The position numbers were made by a program, and so were the translations under genes. A DNA stretch of 64,000 nt from Myxococcales bacterium (lineage in GTDB: Bacteria > Myxococcota_A > Polyangia > Polyangiales > Ga0077539): positions 1 through 64,000 of the forward strand of contig JAAFIF010000009.1 in assembly GCA_013298625.1 (NCBI GenBank). The letters are read 5' to 3'. Positions 8,565 through 18,168 of the stretch are shown here, one piece after another. Numbering within the stretch: position 1 is the first letter of the stretch; every line of letters begins with the position of its first letter. The notes beneath the pieces are model-generated. The model saw nothing but the letters and a program-made list of their open reading frames with translations. It was not told the DNA's origin and searched no databases.

Positions 8565-9452
8565 GTGATCGCGAAGGAGATCCTCAAGAAGCTGCGCAGG
8601 ATCGAGATCCACACGGCGCGGCTCGCCAACGAGCAGCTCGCCGGGAGCTATCACTCGGTCTTCAAGGGCCGCGGTCTAGCGTTCGACGAGGTGCGCGCCT
8701 ACCAACCCGGCGACGACGTTCGCTTCATCGATTGGAACGTCACCGCCCGCACCGGCGACCCGTACGTGAAGGTCTTTCGCGAAGAGCGCGAGATGACCGT
8801 GCTCTTGCTCGTCGACGCCAGCGCCTCGCAGCGCTTCGGCACGCGCGTCGCGAAGAAGAGCGACGTCGTCGCCGAGATCGCCGCCGTCATCGCGTTCAGC
8901 GCCATCAAGAACAACGACCGCGTCGGGCTCGTGCTGTTCACCGACGAGGTCGAGCGCGTGGTGAGCCCGAAGAAGGGCGCCAAGCACGTGATGCGCGTGG
9001 TCGCCGAGACCCTGGGATTTCAGCCGCAGGGCAGGGGGACCGACCTCGGTCGCGCCCTCGAAGTGGCCGGCGGGATCTCCCGTCGCCGCGCGGCGATCTT
9101 CGTGATCTCTGATTTTCTTCAGGCGGATTCGTACGAGCACTCGCTGCGCATCGCGGCGGCGCGGCACGACCTCGTCCCGATCGTCATCGGCGATCCGCGC
9201 GAGGACGAGCTGGTCGACGTCGGCATCGCGTACGTCGAGGACCTCGAGACCGGCGAGCTCGTGGCCGTGGACACGAGCAGCCGCGCCGTGCGCGAGGCGT
9301 ATCGGCGCGAGGTCGTGAGGCAAAGGACGCAGCGAGACGCGCTGTTCAAGCGGCTCGGCGTGGACTCGATCGCGATCTCGACGGCGCAGCCATACATGCG
9401 TCCGCTGGGTGAGTTCTTTCGTCGCAGGGCTGCCAGGATGAGGGCTGCATGA
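8565..9452 (+). CDS. DUF58 domain protein of the MoxR/Bat operon
   Basis: The 295-residue protein, with a GTG start, carries the DUF58 hallmark GRGLAFDEVRAYQPGDDVRFIDWN near residues 35-60. A VWA-like fold follows, with DASASQRFG in place of a canonical MIDAS. DUF58 proteins almost always follow MoxR and are thought to be cytoplasmic or membrane-linked adaptors. There is no signal peptide. The last four bases overlap the ATG of the next gene (ATGA), indicating translational coupling. Confidence 0.93.
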   Translation: MIAKEILKKLRRIEIHTARLANEQLAGSYHSVFKGRGLAFDEVRAYQPGDDVRFIDWNVTARTGDPYVKVFREEREMTVLLLVDASASQRFGTRVAKKSDVVAEIAAVIAFSAIKNNDRVGLVLFTDEVERVVSPKKGAKHVMRVVAETLGFQPQGRGTDLGRALEVAGGISRRRAAIFVISDFLQADSYEHSLRIAAARHDLVPIVIGDPREDELVDVGIAYVEDLETGELVAVDTSSRAVREAYRREVVRQRTQRDALFKRLGVDSIAISTAQPYMRPLGEFFRRRAARMRAA

Positions 9453-10705
9453 GCACCAGAGAGTTGCGCCTCGCGCAGGTGCGCGGGGTCGCCTCGTGCG
9501 TCGCGCTGTCGCTGTTGTCTGCGGGCGCGAGCGCCTACGCGCAAGATGCCTCTGTGTCGTCGAGCGATGACGCGGGCGCGGTCGAAGACGTGCTCTCGCT
9601 CGCGAGCGATGGCGCGAGCAACGCGCTCGTGAGCGATGGCGCGAGCTCCGTAGCGCCGCGCGAAGGCGACGGGACGTGCGAAGAGGACCCCGTTCCGAGC
9701 GGGCACGAGGTGCGCGTCGAGACGCGGGTCGAGCCGGCGCGGCCGAAGGTCGGCGACCGGGTGTTGATCACGTATCGCTTGTTCGCGCGCTCGAGCGATC
9801 GCGTCGAGTTCGAGCCGGACCCCGCGGCGTTTGCGCAGCCGGGCGACGAGCTCGAGTACGCGCGGCAGCAGCCCGACCGCGATCGCCGCGCGCACGCGGG
9901 CCCCAGCGGGACGGTGTACGGAGAGGTCTCGGTCGCCGTGCAGCCGTTCAAGACCGGCGAAGTGGTGATCCCCAGGCAGCTCGCGCGGCTCAACGCCGCG
10001 GGCGACGTCGTGCGCGTGTGCACCCCCTCCGTGCGCTTTCGCGTCGGGGACCCTTTCGGAAACACCCCGCACCCCACGCCCCGCGACCTCACTCCCCCCG
10101 AGGAGGTCACCGCTGAGACCCTGCGCTGGCGCTACGTGATGTTCGGCGTCGACGCGGCGTTCGTGTTGATCGTGGCGACGGTGGCGTTGAATACATGGGC
10201 GCGCTCGCGGCCCAAGCCCGAGGCCCCGCCGCCCCCGCCCATTCCGCCGTGGATCGTCGCGACCGAGGCGCTCGAAGTGCTCTCGAGGGGCGACCTGCTC
10301 TCGCGCGGGCTGACCAAGGACTACTACGACAAGCTCTCGGACATCGTGCGCCGCTACGTGGGCGCCTTGCGAAACTTCGACGCCCTCGAGATGACCACCG
10401 TCGAGGTGTTGGCCAAGCTCAAGCGCGTCCCCATCGCGGGCGTGACGACGGCCGAGGTCGCGCACTTGTTGACCGAGTGCGACCTCGTGAAATTCGCCCG
10501 CCACGTGCCGAGCCACGAAGAGAGCGAGCAGATCTTGGACGTCGCGTTCACCATCGTGAAGCGCTCGAGCCCCGCTGGGCTCAAGAGCGCCGCGGCCCTC
10601 GCCGCCGCGCAAGAGGCGCTCGAATCCAAGGGCGACGCCAAGAGCGAGCCGAAGGCAGAGAGCAAAGAGCCCAAGGTCGTCGAGCACGAGGAGAAGCGAG
10701 GATGA
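9449..10705 (+). CDS. membrane-anchored BatD-like protein, short form
   Basis: The 418-residue protein has a signal peptide ending near ASAYAQ and an Asp/Ser/Ala-rich spacer. A beta-sandwich-like domain at about residues 85-190 (RVEPARPKVGDRVLITYRL) is typical of BatD-type Ig-like modules. One membrane segment lies at about residues 230-248, followed by a Pro-rich stretch and a cytoplasmic helical domain (about 260-375) resembling the region next to the membrane in DUF4381/BatD proteins. It overlaps both neighbours by ATGA. A second, longer BatD is encoded later in the same operon. Confidence 0.75.
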   Translation: MSTRELRLAQVRGVASCVALSLLSAGASAYAQDASVSSSDDAGAVEDVLSLASDGASNALVSDGASSVAPREGDGTCEEDPVPSGHEVRVETRVEPARPKVGDRVLITYRLFARSSDRVEFEPDPAAFAQPGDELEYARQQPDRDRRAHAGPSGTVYGEVSVAVQPFKTGEVVIPRQLARLNAAGDVVRVCTPSVRFRVGDPFGNTPHPTPRDLTPPEEVTAETLRWRYVMFGVDAAFVLIVATVALNTWARSRPKPEAPPPPPIPPWIVATEALEVLSRGDLLSRGLTKDYYDKLSDIVRRYVGALRNFDALEMTTVEVLAKLKRVPIAGVTTAEVAHLLTECDLVKFARHVPSHEESEQILDVAFTIVKRSSPAGLKSAAALAAAQEALESKGDAKSEPKAESKEPKVVEHEEKRG

Positions 10706-11829
10706 GCCCCACGCGGACTGTGCTTCGAACGAGCGCCATGAGCGCGGTGATGCTCTCGGTCGCCGCCGTTGTGTATGGCTACATCGTCGCGAGCAAGGGC
10801 TGGCGGATCGACCTGGCCAAGCCGTGGATGCTGCTCACGCTGCCCGCCGCGCTTGCGGCGTTCGTCGCGGGCTGGGTCGTGCTCGGGCGCCGCGACGCGG
10901 GCCCAGGAGCGAGCGCGCCGAGGCTCTTCGTCTCGCGCGGCAGCGACCTCGCGAAGCTCCCGCGGGGATGGAAGACTCGCTTCGCCGAGCTGCCCGCGGC
11001 CCTGCGCGTGTGCGCGCTGTGCTTGCTCGGCGTCGCGATGACCCGGCCGCAGCGCGTGGACGCGCCAGAGACCCTCGAGCTCTCGGGCATCGACATCGTG
11101 CTGGTCATGGACATGTCCGGCTCGATGCGCGCGCAAGACCTCACGCCGACGCGGCTCGCGGCGGCCAAAGAGGTCATCGACAACTTCATCACGCGCAGGC
11201 GCACGGACCGGATCGGGTTCGTGGTGTTCGGGCGCGAGGCTTTTCCCGCGTTGGCGCCGACGCTGGACTATCAAGCGCTGCGGCAGACCGTGGCCTCGAT
11301 GGAGATCGGCGTGCTCAGCGAAGAGAGCCACGCGGGCACGGCGATCGGCGACGGCCTCGGCGCGGCGCTCAACTACCTGCGCCGCAGCGACGCGCGCAGC
11401 AAGGTGGTGGTGCTCCTCACCGACGGCTCGAACAACTCGGGGCACTTGGACCCGGACCACGCCGCGCGCTTCGCAGAGTCGCTGCGCGTGAAGGTGTACA
11501 CGGTGCTGGTCGGTCAGTCCGACGTCGCGCCCATCACGACGGGGCAGGATTTCTTCGGGCGCGCGGTGGTTCAGCAAGCGCGGTTTCCGATGGACCCGGC
11601 GCTGCTGCAGCGCATCGCGACGACGAGCGGGGCGCAGTTCTTTCGCGCGAGCGACAAGGCCGCGCTCGAGCAGGCGTTTCACACGATCCTCGATCAGCTC
11701 GAGCGCTCGCGCATCGCCGATGCGGGCGTGCGGCACACGGAGCTGTTCGCGTTCATCGCCGCCCCTGCGCTGCTCTTGCTCGCGCTCGAGCTCTTGCTCA
11801 GCGCGACGTTGCTGCGGAGGTTTCCGTGA
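10702..11829 (+). CDS. batA: BatA-like VWA membrane protein
   Basis: The 375-residue protein has two N-terminal membrane segments (about 10-30 and 43-62), a further one near 98-113, a VWA domain and a C-terminal membrane segment (about 345-370). The MIDAS motif DMSGS is at residues 137-141, with the second Thr and Asp positions in the following loops (LTDGSNNSG). This layout (membrane, VWA, membrane) is that of the BatA/BatB proteins of aerotolerance-type operons. Start and stop overlap the neighbours by ATGA and GTGA. A MoxR partner is encoded four genes upstream. Confidence 0.88.
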   Translation: MSPTRTVLRTSAMSAVMLSVAAVVYGYIVASKGWRIDLAKPWMLLTLPAALAAFVAGWVVLGRRDAGPGASAPRLFVSRGSDLAKLPRGWKTRFAELPAALRVCALCLLGVAMTRPQRVDAPETLELSGIDIVLVMDMSGSMRAQDLTPTRLAAAKEVIDNFITRRRTDRIGFVVFGREAFPALAPTLDYQALRQTVASMEIGVLSEESHAGTAIGDGLGAALNYLRRSDARSKVVVLLTDGSNNSGHLDPDHAARFAESLRVKVYTVLVGQSDVAPITTGQDFFGRAVVQQARFPMDPALLQRIATTSGAQFFRASDKAALEQAFHTILDQLERSRIADAGVRHTELFAFIAAPALLLLALELLLSATLLRRFP

Positions 11830-12911
11830 GGTGGGCCGCGGTTCAGTGGCTGTGGATCACGCTGGCGTTGGCGCTGATGGCGTCGGCGTCGCTGCTCTAC
11901 GCGTTTTGGCAGCGTCGCAGGGCGCTCGCGCGCTTCGGTGACGACGCGCTCGTCAGGAGCCTGCGTGACGGCTCTCCGGCGGCGTTTCGCGCGGCGCGCG
12001 GCGTGCTCGCGGTGCTGGCGCTGGTGCTGACGGGGCTCGCCGTGGCGCGGCCGCAAGGCAGGGCGCGCACAGAGGTGCTCTCGCGCAGGGGCATCGACAT
12101 CGTGGTGTGCCTGGACGTGAGCAAATCGATGCTCGCGCGGGACGTCGCTCCCTCGCGCATCGCGCGCGCCAAGAGCGAGCTGCGGCGGTTGATGGAAGAA
12201 GAGCCCAGCGATCGCGTGGGGGTCGTGGTCTTCGCGGGCAGCACGATGGAGTACCCGCTCACGACGGACCACGAGAGCGCGCAGCGGTTCTACCGAGACG
12301 TCGAGCCTTGGAGCTTCCCCGTGGGCGGAACATCGATCGGCCGCGCGATTACTGCGGCGCACGAGATGTTCAAGCGCGACCCGCTCTCGGCGCGGCGCTC
12401 GAAGGTGATCCTCGTGCTCACCGACGGCGAGGACCTCGACGGCGACCCGGTCGCCGCGGCGCGCGCGGCGCACGAAGAGGGCATCGCGACGTACGTCGTG
12501 GCCATCGGGAGCACGGTCCCAGAGCCCATTCCGATGTATTCTCCCGAGGGGAGGATCGTCGGTTTCGAGCGGGATTCTCGCGGCGAAGTGAAGACCACGC
12601 GGTTCACGCCCGAGATGGAGACGCAGCTGCGAGGCGTGGTCGAAGCGGGCCACGGGCAGTACATCCGTCCGCGGCAAGGAGAGATCGGCATCGAGCAAGT
12701 GCGCCGCGCGATCGGCAACCTGCGTCGCGCCGAGATCGCCGCGTCTCAGCAGACGGTGTACGACGAGCTCGCGGGGTGGATGTTGGTCCCGGCGTTTGTG
12801 CTGCTGTTGATCGGGTCGGTGTTCGTCCCCGAGCGGCTCGGCCGCAGGGCGAGCGAGAAGCCCGCGGCGCGTCCTGCGCGCAAGCCGCGGCGCAAGAAGG
12901 GGGTGCTGTGA
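11826..12911 (+). CDS. batB: BatB-like VWA membrane protein
   Basis: The GTG at 11826 overlaps the batA stop (GTGA) and opens a 361-residue protein. It has N-terminal membrane segments near 8-26 and 56-74, a VWA domain with MIDAS DVSKS at residues 97-101, and one C-terminal membrane segment (about 318-335) followed by an Arg/Lys-rich tail. It is paralogous to the preceding gene. The VWA domain should project into the periplasm between membrane anchors and bind Mg2+. It is followed, with a one-base overlap, by the TPR gene. Confidence 0.88.
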   Translation: MRWAAVQWLWITLALALMASASLLYAFWQRRRALARFGDDALVRSLRDGSPAAFRAARGVLAVLALVLTGLAVARPQGRARTEVLSRRGIDIVVCLDVSKSMLARDVAPSRIARAKSELRRLMEEEPSDRVGVVVFAGSTMEYPLTTDHESAQRFYRDVEPWSFPVGGTSIGRAITAAHEMFKRDPLSARRSKVILVLTDGEDLDGDPVAAARAAHEEGIATYVVAIGSTVPEPIPMYSPEGRIVGFERDSRGEVKTTRFTPEMETQLRGVVEAGHGQYIRPRQGEIGIEQVRRAIGNLRRAEIAASQQTVYDELAGWMLVPAFVLLLIGSVFVPERLGRRASEKPAARPARKPRRKKGVL

Positions 12912-13924
12912 TGGCCAGCGCTCCGAAGGCGACGAGCAAGAAGAGCAAGCTCGCGCGCAAGAAATCCTCTGCGAAAGAGCCGGCGAACAGCGCGCGTCCG
13001 TGGTGGATCGCGGGGCTGATCGGCGCCGCGCTGCTCGGCGGGACGGCGCTCGCGTGGAAGCCGCGCGAGGTGCTCGAGCCCAACGTGAAGCGCGGCAACG
13101 AGCGCTATCGCGCGCGGCAGTTCGAAGAGGCTCGCGACGAGTACGAGGCCGCGCCGGGCGCGGGGCCGAGGTTCGCTGGCGTGCACACGGACCGAGGGCT
13201 CGCGCGGTTTCGGCTCGCGATCGCGACGGACGCGGGGGGACTGCCGTTGATGGAGCTCGACGCGGGCGTTCCGGCGGGCGTCGAGCAGGCGCAAGAGGCG
13301 TTTCGCGTGGCTGCGCGCGGAGGGACGACGAACGCGGCTGAGGACGTCGACGCGTTCTTGCGCGCGCGCGCGGCGTACAACCTGGCGAACACGTTCTTCT
13401 CGACGCGCCAGTGGGACAACGCGATCGACTCGTACAAAGAGGCGCTGCGGCTGCGTCCGTCGTGGGCCGACGCCGCGTGGAACCTCGAGCTCGCGCGCAG
13501 GCTGCGAGAGCAAGACCGCAATCCGCCAGACGCCGGTCAGGACGCCGGCGAAGACGCGTCGATGGAGGACCGTCAGCCGCCGCCGCGCGACGCCAACGAC
13601 AGCGACGGCGGCGAGAACAACCGCGGCGACTCGGGCGGTCCGCGCGACGGCGGCGGCAATGGCCAGAGCGACGGCGGCCAGGGCAACCCCGACGGCTCCA
13701 ACCGACAGGACGGCGGACCGCAGGGCGACGGCGGAATGGACGGCGGCTCGCCGCCTCCGCAGGGCGAAGACGCGGGCACGACGCCTCCGCCGACGGGCGA
13801 CGCGAGCGCGCCGCGGACGATGGCGCCGCTCGATCAGCTCGAGCGTTCGTCGCGTAGTTTGCAGCAAGAAATGATGCGCCGCCGCGGTATCGTCCCGCGC
13901 ACGACGGACGACGATCGCAAATGA
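12911..13924 (+). CDS. BatC-like TPR protein with Asp/Gly-rich tail
   Basis: The 337-residue protein has a basic N-terminus, a single membrane anchor at about residues 34-52 (WIAGLIGAALLGGTALAW), TPR-like repeats at about 60-200 (NERYRARQFEEARDEYEAA, then AYNLANTFFSTRQWDNAIDSYKEAL) and a long disordered Asp/Gly/Gln/Pro-rich tail. In Bat operons the TPR protein sits beside the VWA proteins and probably scaffolds them. The start overlaps the previous stop by one base and the end overlaps the next gene by ATGA. Confidence 0.8.
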   Translation: MASAPKATSKKSKLARKKSSAKEPANSARPWWIAGLIGAALLGGTALAWKPREVLEPNVKRGNERYRARQFEEARDEYEAAPGAGPRFAGVHTDRGLARFRLAIATDAGGLPLMELDAGVPAGVEQAQEAFRVAARGGTTNAAEDVDAFLRARAAYNLANTFFSTRQWDNAIDSYKEALRLRPSWADAAWNLELARRLREQDRNPPDAGQDAGEDASMEDRQPPPRDANDSDGGENNRGDSGGPRDGGGNGQSDGGQGNPDGSNRQDGGPQGDGGMDGGSPPPQGEDAGTTPPPTGDASAPRTMAPLDQLERSSRSLQQEMMRRRGIVPRTTDDDRK

Positions 13925-15717
13925 GAGCACGCGTCGCGGTGATGGTGGCAGGGGTGTGCGCGGCGTCGATGACGGTCGCTGCGCGCGCGCACGCGACGGT
14001 GGTGTTGACGGTCGAGCTCGAGCCGCAGCGCGCGCAGGTGGGCGAGGCGGTGAGCGTGCGGTACTCCGTGCGGCTGCGCGATCAGGGCGCGGTGCAGATC
14101 ATGCCGCTGAACTTCGGCGAGCTGCAGCTGATGAGCGATCCGTCGCCGCCGCAGGTTCCGATGATGTGGGGGACGGGGTTCGGGTTCTCGATGGAGACGT
14201 CCAACGAGTACATCGTTCGCGCGACGCGGCCGGGGCGGTACACGATCACGAGCGGACGCGCGGTGGATCCTCGGACGAACCGCGTGATCGCGCAGGCTGC
14301 GCCAGTGACGTTGATCGTGGGCGAGGCGCCGAGCGCGGACGGAGACGCCTCGGTGACCGCAGAGGACCCCAACGCGAGCGGTGACGCGAGCGCGGGCCCC
14401 CCGGCGGATCCCGACGCGCCGCCCACGGGGGACATGACGGGCGCGTACTTCGACATGGTCGGGTTCTATCGCGTCGGTGTGGATCGACCGCGGGTGTACC
14501 TCGGCGAGCAGCTGACGTACCGACTGTGGGCGTACTCTGCGTCGCCGGACGCGGGGTGCGAGGTGTCCGAAGAGCCGACGTTTCCTGGGTTTTGGAACGA
14601 GGCTGCCTTCACGCCCACCCGCGAGTGCGCGCGTCGCTGGTTTTCGCAGCAGGTGAGCGGGCGGTTCATGGCGGTGGGGCTCGTGCGCAAATATGCGTTG
14701 TTTGCCACGCAGACTGGGCGTCAGCGCTTCGGCGCCGTCACCGGCACCATCGAGGCGATGACCGGAGGAATGTTTCGACAAGTGCGCCGCGCGGAGTCGC
14801 GCACGCCGCCGGTCGAAGTCGAAGTGATCGAGCCTCCGTCGCAAGGGCGCCCCGAGGGGTACGTCCCTGGGACGATCGGTCCGGTGGTGCTCGAGGCGAG
14901 CGCGGATCGGGTCGAGTGTCCTGCGGGCGAGACGGTGACGCTCTCGGTGCGCGCGCGCAGCGAGGGGTCGCTCTCGAGCGCGCAGCTGCGGTTCGAGCGC
15001 AACGTAGACGGCGCGCGCGTGCGCGCGTCGGAGGGGCGCACGCAGACGGAGGTCAACGCGACGGGGCGCTACGACGCCGTGCGCGTGATGGAGATCCTGG
15101 TGGTTCCCGAGCGCGCGGGGACGATCACGTTGGGCGAGGCGACGCTGCCGTATTGGGACCCGAGCGCAGAGCGGTACGGCGTCGCGCGCGTGGCGCTTCC
15201 TGTGATCCGCGCGAGCGGCGAGGGCGCGGGGCGCGCTGGGCAGGGCGCGACGCAAGAAGACCCTGCGCGGGTGCTGCGCGGGCTGGGCGCGAGCCCGAGG
15301 CTCAAGGCATATTCACCGTTGTTTTCTCGGCCTGGCGCGGCGCTCGGCGTCTCGCTCTTGCCCGCGTTGAGCGCGGCGGGGCTCTTCGCTGTGCGCGCTG
15401 CGTTGCGGTGGCGTCGTCGCGCGATGGACGCGCGGGCGAGCGCGACGCAGAACGATCCCGAGTCGCTGATCGCCGCGGCGAAGGCTGCGCTGGGCAGGGA
15501 CGACAAAGAGGCGTGCGCGCTCGCGGCGAAGGCGATCAGCAAGGCGAAGGCGCTCGTGTCCGACGCGGAGGTGAGCGCGAGCGCCGCGGCGAACGAGCGT
15601 GTGCGCGCGGCGAACGAGGCGCTCGAGTCTGTGCGCTTCGCGGGGCAAGGCAGCGCGAAGAGCGCGGTCGAGCTGAGCGCGCAGGCGGTCGAAGCGCTGC
15701 TGGAGGCGTTGCAATGA
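13921..15717 (+). CDS. batD: BatD-like exported protein, long form
   Basis: The 598-residue protein has a signal peptide ending near AARAHA and tandem beta-sandwich repeats typical of BatD (LTVELEPQRAQVGEAVSVRYSV at the first). Conserved segments include FRVGVDRPRVYLGEQLTYRLW-like strands near residue 180 and a tryptophan-rich loop (FPGFWNEAAF). A C-terminal membrane segment lies near residues 475-495, followed by an Ala/Lys-rich cytoplasmic helical region. It is expected to sit in the inner membrane with the periplasmic domains outside. It overlaps the genes on both sides by four bases. Confidence 0.85.
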   Translation: MRARVAVMVAGVCAASMTVAARAHATVVLTVELEPQRAQVGEAVSVRYSVRLRDQGAVQIMPLNFGELQLMSDPSPPQVPMMWGTGFGFSMETSNEYIVRATRPGRYTITSGRAVDPRTNRVIAQAAPVTLIVGEAPSADGDASVTAEDPNASGDASAGPPADPDAPPTGDMTGAYFDMVGFYRVGVDRPRVYLGEQLTYRLWAYSASPDAGCEVSEEPTFPGFWNEAAFTPTRECARRWFSQQVSGRFMAVGLVRKYALFATQTGRQRFGAVTGTIEAMTGGMFRQVRRAESRTPPVEVEVIEPPSQGRPEGYVPGTIGPVVLEASADRVECPAGETVTLSVRARSEGSLSSAQLRFERNVDGARVRASEGRTQTEVNATGRYDAVRVMEILVVPERAGTITLGEATLPYWDPSAERYGVARVALPVIRASGEGAGRAGQGATQEDPARVLRGLGASPRLKAYSPLFSRPGAALGVSLLPALSAAGLFAVRAALRWRRRAMDARASATQNDPESLIAAAKAALGRDDKEACALAAKAISKAKALVSDAEVSASAAANERVRAANEALESVRFAGQGSAKSAVELSAQAVEALLEALQ

Positions 15718-16478
15718 AGCGCGCATGGATGCTCGTCGCGCTGTTGACGGTGACGCCTTCGCTCGCAGAGGCGATCCCGACGACCGAGCTGCTCTCTCGC
15801 TCTCGCGCCGCCGCCACGCGCGGCGATTGGAACACCAGCGCGCGCGCGCTCGAAGAGCTGGTCTCGGCGGGCGTCGACGACAACAGCGTGCTCTATGATC
15901 TGGCGACGGCCTACGCCAACGCGGGGCGCTACGGCGAAGCGATCTGGCGGCTCGAGCAAGTGGTTCGGCGGCAGGTGTTCGACGCGGACGCACAACACAA
16001 CCTCCGCGCGACGCGGCTGCGGCTCGCGCATCGAGACGCCGAGCGATCGGGCAGGGCCGTGGCAGAGACGTCGCTTCCGTTGAAGACGGCGTTGGCGGAG
16101 GTTTTGCCGATGGACGCGGCCGTCGCGCTGGCGGTCCTGGCGCAGCTGGCGGTGATCGCGAGCTTGTGGGTGGCGCGCAAGCGCAAGGGCGAAGGGGCGC
16201 GCATCGGCGGCGTGGCATCGGCGTCGCTGTTCGGCGCGTTGGCAGCGTTTTCGCTGGCGGTGTTGGTGGCGCGCATGGGCGCCGAGCCCGCGGGGGTGGT
16301 GCTGCGCGACGGCGTGCGGCTGCTCGGCGCGCCGACGGAGGACGCGATCGCGACAGAGCCCGTGCGCGAGGGCGAGCGCGTGTTGTGGGTCGAGCGGCTC
16401 GGGACGTTCGCGCGCGTTCGCACGGTGGACGGAAAGCAAGGGTGGGTGCGTGGTCGCGACGTGGGCGCGCTGGAGTAG
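15714..16478 (+). CDS. batE: BatE-like TPR and SH3-type protein
   Basis: The 254-residue protein has a signal peptide (MKRAWMLVALLTVTPSLAEA), two TPR-like repeats (about 25-100), two membrane segments (about 130-150 and 163-183), and a C-terminal SH3-like domain of about 60 residues (RVLWVERLGTFARVRTVDGKQGWVRGRDV). This TPR, membrane, SH3b order is that of BatE proteins. It closes the MoxR/Bat operon; the next gene starts 54 bp on and has a different character. Confidence 0.82.
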   Translation: MKRAWMLVALLTVTPSLAEAIPTTELLSRSRAAATRGDWNTSARALEELVSAGVDDNSVLYDLATAYANAGRYGEAIWRLEQVVRRQVFDADAQHNLRATRLRLAHRDAERSGRAVAETSLPLKTALAEVLPMDAAVALAVLAQLAVIASLWVARKRKGEGARIGGVASASLFGALAAFSLAVLVARMGAEPAGVVLRDGVRLLGAPTEDAIATEPVREGERVLWVERLGTFARVRTVDGKQGWVRGRDVGALE

Positions 16479-16532
16479 CGCGAAGACGCTGCGCGATCTG
16501 TGCAACCCGTGCGATAGTCCTCAGCGGAGCCA

Positions 16533-17129
16533 ATGGTCTCAGCGAAGCCGTCGTTGGGTGATGCGGTCATCGATTTCTCGGTGAAGGGGACGCTGTTTCG
16601 CGGGCCGGTGTTGGTGTTGCGCCAGCAGGGCAAGCTCGCGGCGGTCGAGGCGAAGCTGAGCGGGGCGACGTTGACGATGGTGAGGGAGCTTCCGTCGACG
16701 ACGTCGTGGATCGAAGGTCGCAACCTGGTCGAGCTCGAGCAGGCGATCTGCGAAGCGCTGGGCGATCGCGGGCTTCGCGAGGTCGCGCGCAAGTGCACGC
16801 AGGTTGAGATCGGGCCGCTGACGCGGTCGATCACCGACGGGATCATTCGTCTCTTCGGCGCGTCGCCGCAGGTGATGTTTCAGCGCATCTCGATGTTCGA
16901 CCCGCTGGTGACGAAGGGGTCGAAGACCTCTTGGCTGGCGACGGGGGCGTCGAGCGGCGAGGTTCGACTGAAGTACCCGACGTCGAGGGGACTGCCCGAC
17001 GTGATGGGTGAGTTCTCGGCGGGGATGCTCGAGAGCACCTTTGATTTTTGCAAAGTCGAAGGGACGGTGCGCTTCGCGGGCTGGACCAGCGAGGCGCGCA
17101 ACGAGTCGAAGCTCGAGGTTCGCTGGTAG
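16533..17129 (+). CDS. DUF2378-like protein (myxobacterial paralogous family)
   Basis: A 198-residue cytoplasmic protein without a signal peptide. Its start (VIDFSVKGTLFRGPVL), length and central helical part resemble the family of about 180-200 residues that is greatly expanded in myxobacteria and called DUF2378 (TIGR02265). The assignment rests on pattern memory, not a search. It ends 10 bp before the convergent CBM9-like gene. The function of the family is unknown. Confidence 0.55.
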   Translation: MVSAKPSLGDAVIDFSVKGTLFRGPVLVLRQQGKLAAVEAKLSGATLTMVRELPSTTSWIEGRNLVELEQAICEALGDRGLREVARKCTQVEIGPLTRSITDGIIRLFGASPQVMFQRISMFDPLVTKGSKTSWLATGASSGEVRLKYPTSRGLPDVMGEFSAGMLESTFDFCKVEGTVRFAGWTSEARNESKLEVRW

Positions 17130-17139
17130 CGAGTGTTGC

Positions 17140-18168
17140 TCAGCGCACGGGCATGGTGAGCACGCGCGAGATCGAGCGCGGCGTGGCCGGCATGTCGAAC
17201 GGCAGGGTCTGGTCGGGTGAGTTGTCGCCCGCGCCGTTTACGATGCGCGCGAAGAGGGCGATGGTGGTGGTCGCGGGGCGAGGACCTTCGAACAAGCTGG
17301 TCCAGGCGATGGACGTCTCGCACACGTCGTCCATGGTCCCTGCGCGGTCCTGGCACTGGGTGCTCACGCCCGTGACGACGTAGGCGAAGTTGGTCCTGCG
17401 GTCGGGCACCGCGGTGGTGGGCCAGAACAAGCGCCAGCCCTGCGTTTCGTCGCTGGACATGCTGGTGATGGTGCGCAGGCCAGCGACGCCGAAGGCGCCC
17501 TCGACGCCGAAGGCGCCCGCGCCGGCGGTGAGCGTGAAGGCCGAGCTCAGCGCGGTGTCGAGCGCGCCGCTGCGATCGTTGAGCGCGCTGAAGAGCGAGA
17601 TGCCCGTGGCCGAGCCGTAGTCGCGGTCGATGTAGACGACGATGGCGTTGGCGGGAGAGCCCATGGGGGAGGTTTCGACGCTGCCGCGCACGGCGAGGTA
17701 GAGCGCGCGGTCGTCGTAGCAGAGGTAGAGCTCGCGCAGCTCGTTGGGGCCCCACGCGCTCGGGAGCGTGGTGTTCTGGGCGCGCAGGGCCGCTGTGTAT
17801 TCTGCGGGAGAAATCGTTCCGTCGATGGCGGGGGTGCAGCGCGGGGCGGGGGCTGCGTCGGGCGCGGCGTCCGCGGGGACGCCCGTGTCCGTGCGCGCGT
17901 CGAGCGTCGCGTCAGGGTTGGCGTCAGGGTTGGCGTCGGCGCCGCTGTCCATCGCGATGGTGGGGCGATCGTCGACGACGTCCGGCAGCGGAGCGCTCTG
18001 GTCATCGGGCGGACTCGGGCGATCGCTCGTGACGTCTGGCAGCGGCGCGCTCGCTTCTCGCGCGGTGTCCGCCGTAGCGTCGCGCCGCGGCAGCGTGGGT
18101 TGGCCTTCGACACACGCACAGACCGCGCACGCAGCGACGGCCGAGAGGGCAAGCGAGCGTTGCTTCAT
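17140..18168 (-). CDS. secreted lipoprotein with CBM9/DOMON-like domain
   Basis: The ATG at 18168 gives a lipoprotein signal with lipobox VCAC near residue 19. Residues 20-140 are an Asp/Ala/Pro-rich linker with repeated DANPDA-type units. The C-terminal 200 residues begin with CTPAIDGTISPAEYTAA, the usual opening of CBM9-like sugar-binding or DOMON-like domains, and continue with YLCYDDRALYLAV and IVVYIDRDYG, both characteristic strands of that fold. It should be tethered outside the cytoplasm and bind a polysaccharide or a cofactor. No catalytic domain accompanies it. Confidence 0.75.
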   Translation of the reverse strand: MKQRSLALSAVAACAVCACVEGQPTLPRRDATADTAREASAPLPDVTSDRPSPPDDQSAPLPDVVDDRPTIAMDSGADANPDANPDATLDARTDTGVPADAAPDAAPAPRCTPAIDGTISPAEYTAALRAQNTTLPSAWGPNELRELYLCYDDRALYLAVRGSVETSPMGSPANAIVVYIDRDYGSATGISLFSALNDRSGALDTALSSAFTLTAGAGAFGVEGAFGVAGLRTITSMSSDETQGWRLFWPTTAVPDRRTNFAYVVTGVSTQCQDRAGTMDDVCETSIAWTSLFEGPRPATTTIALFARIVNGAGDNSPDQTLPFDMPATPRSISRVLTMPVR

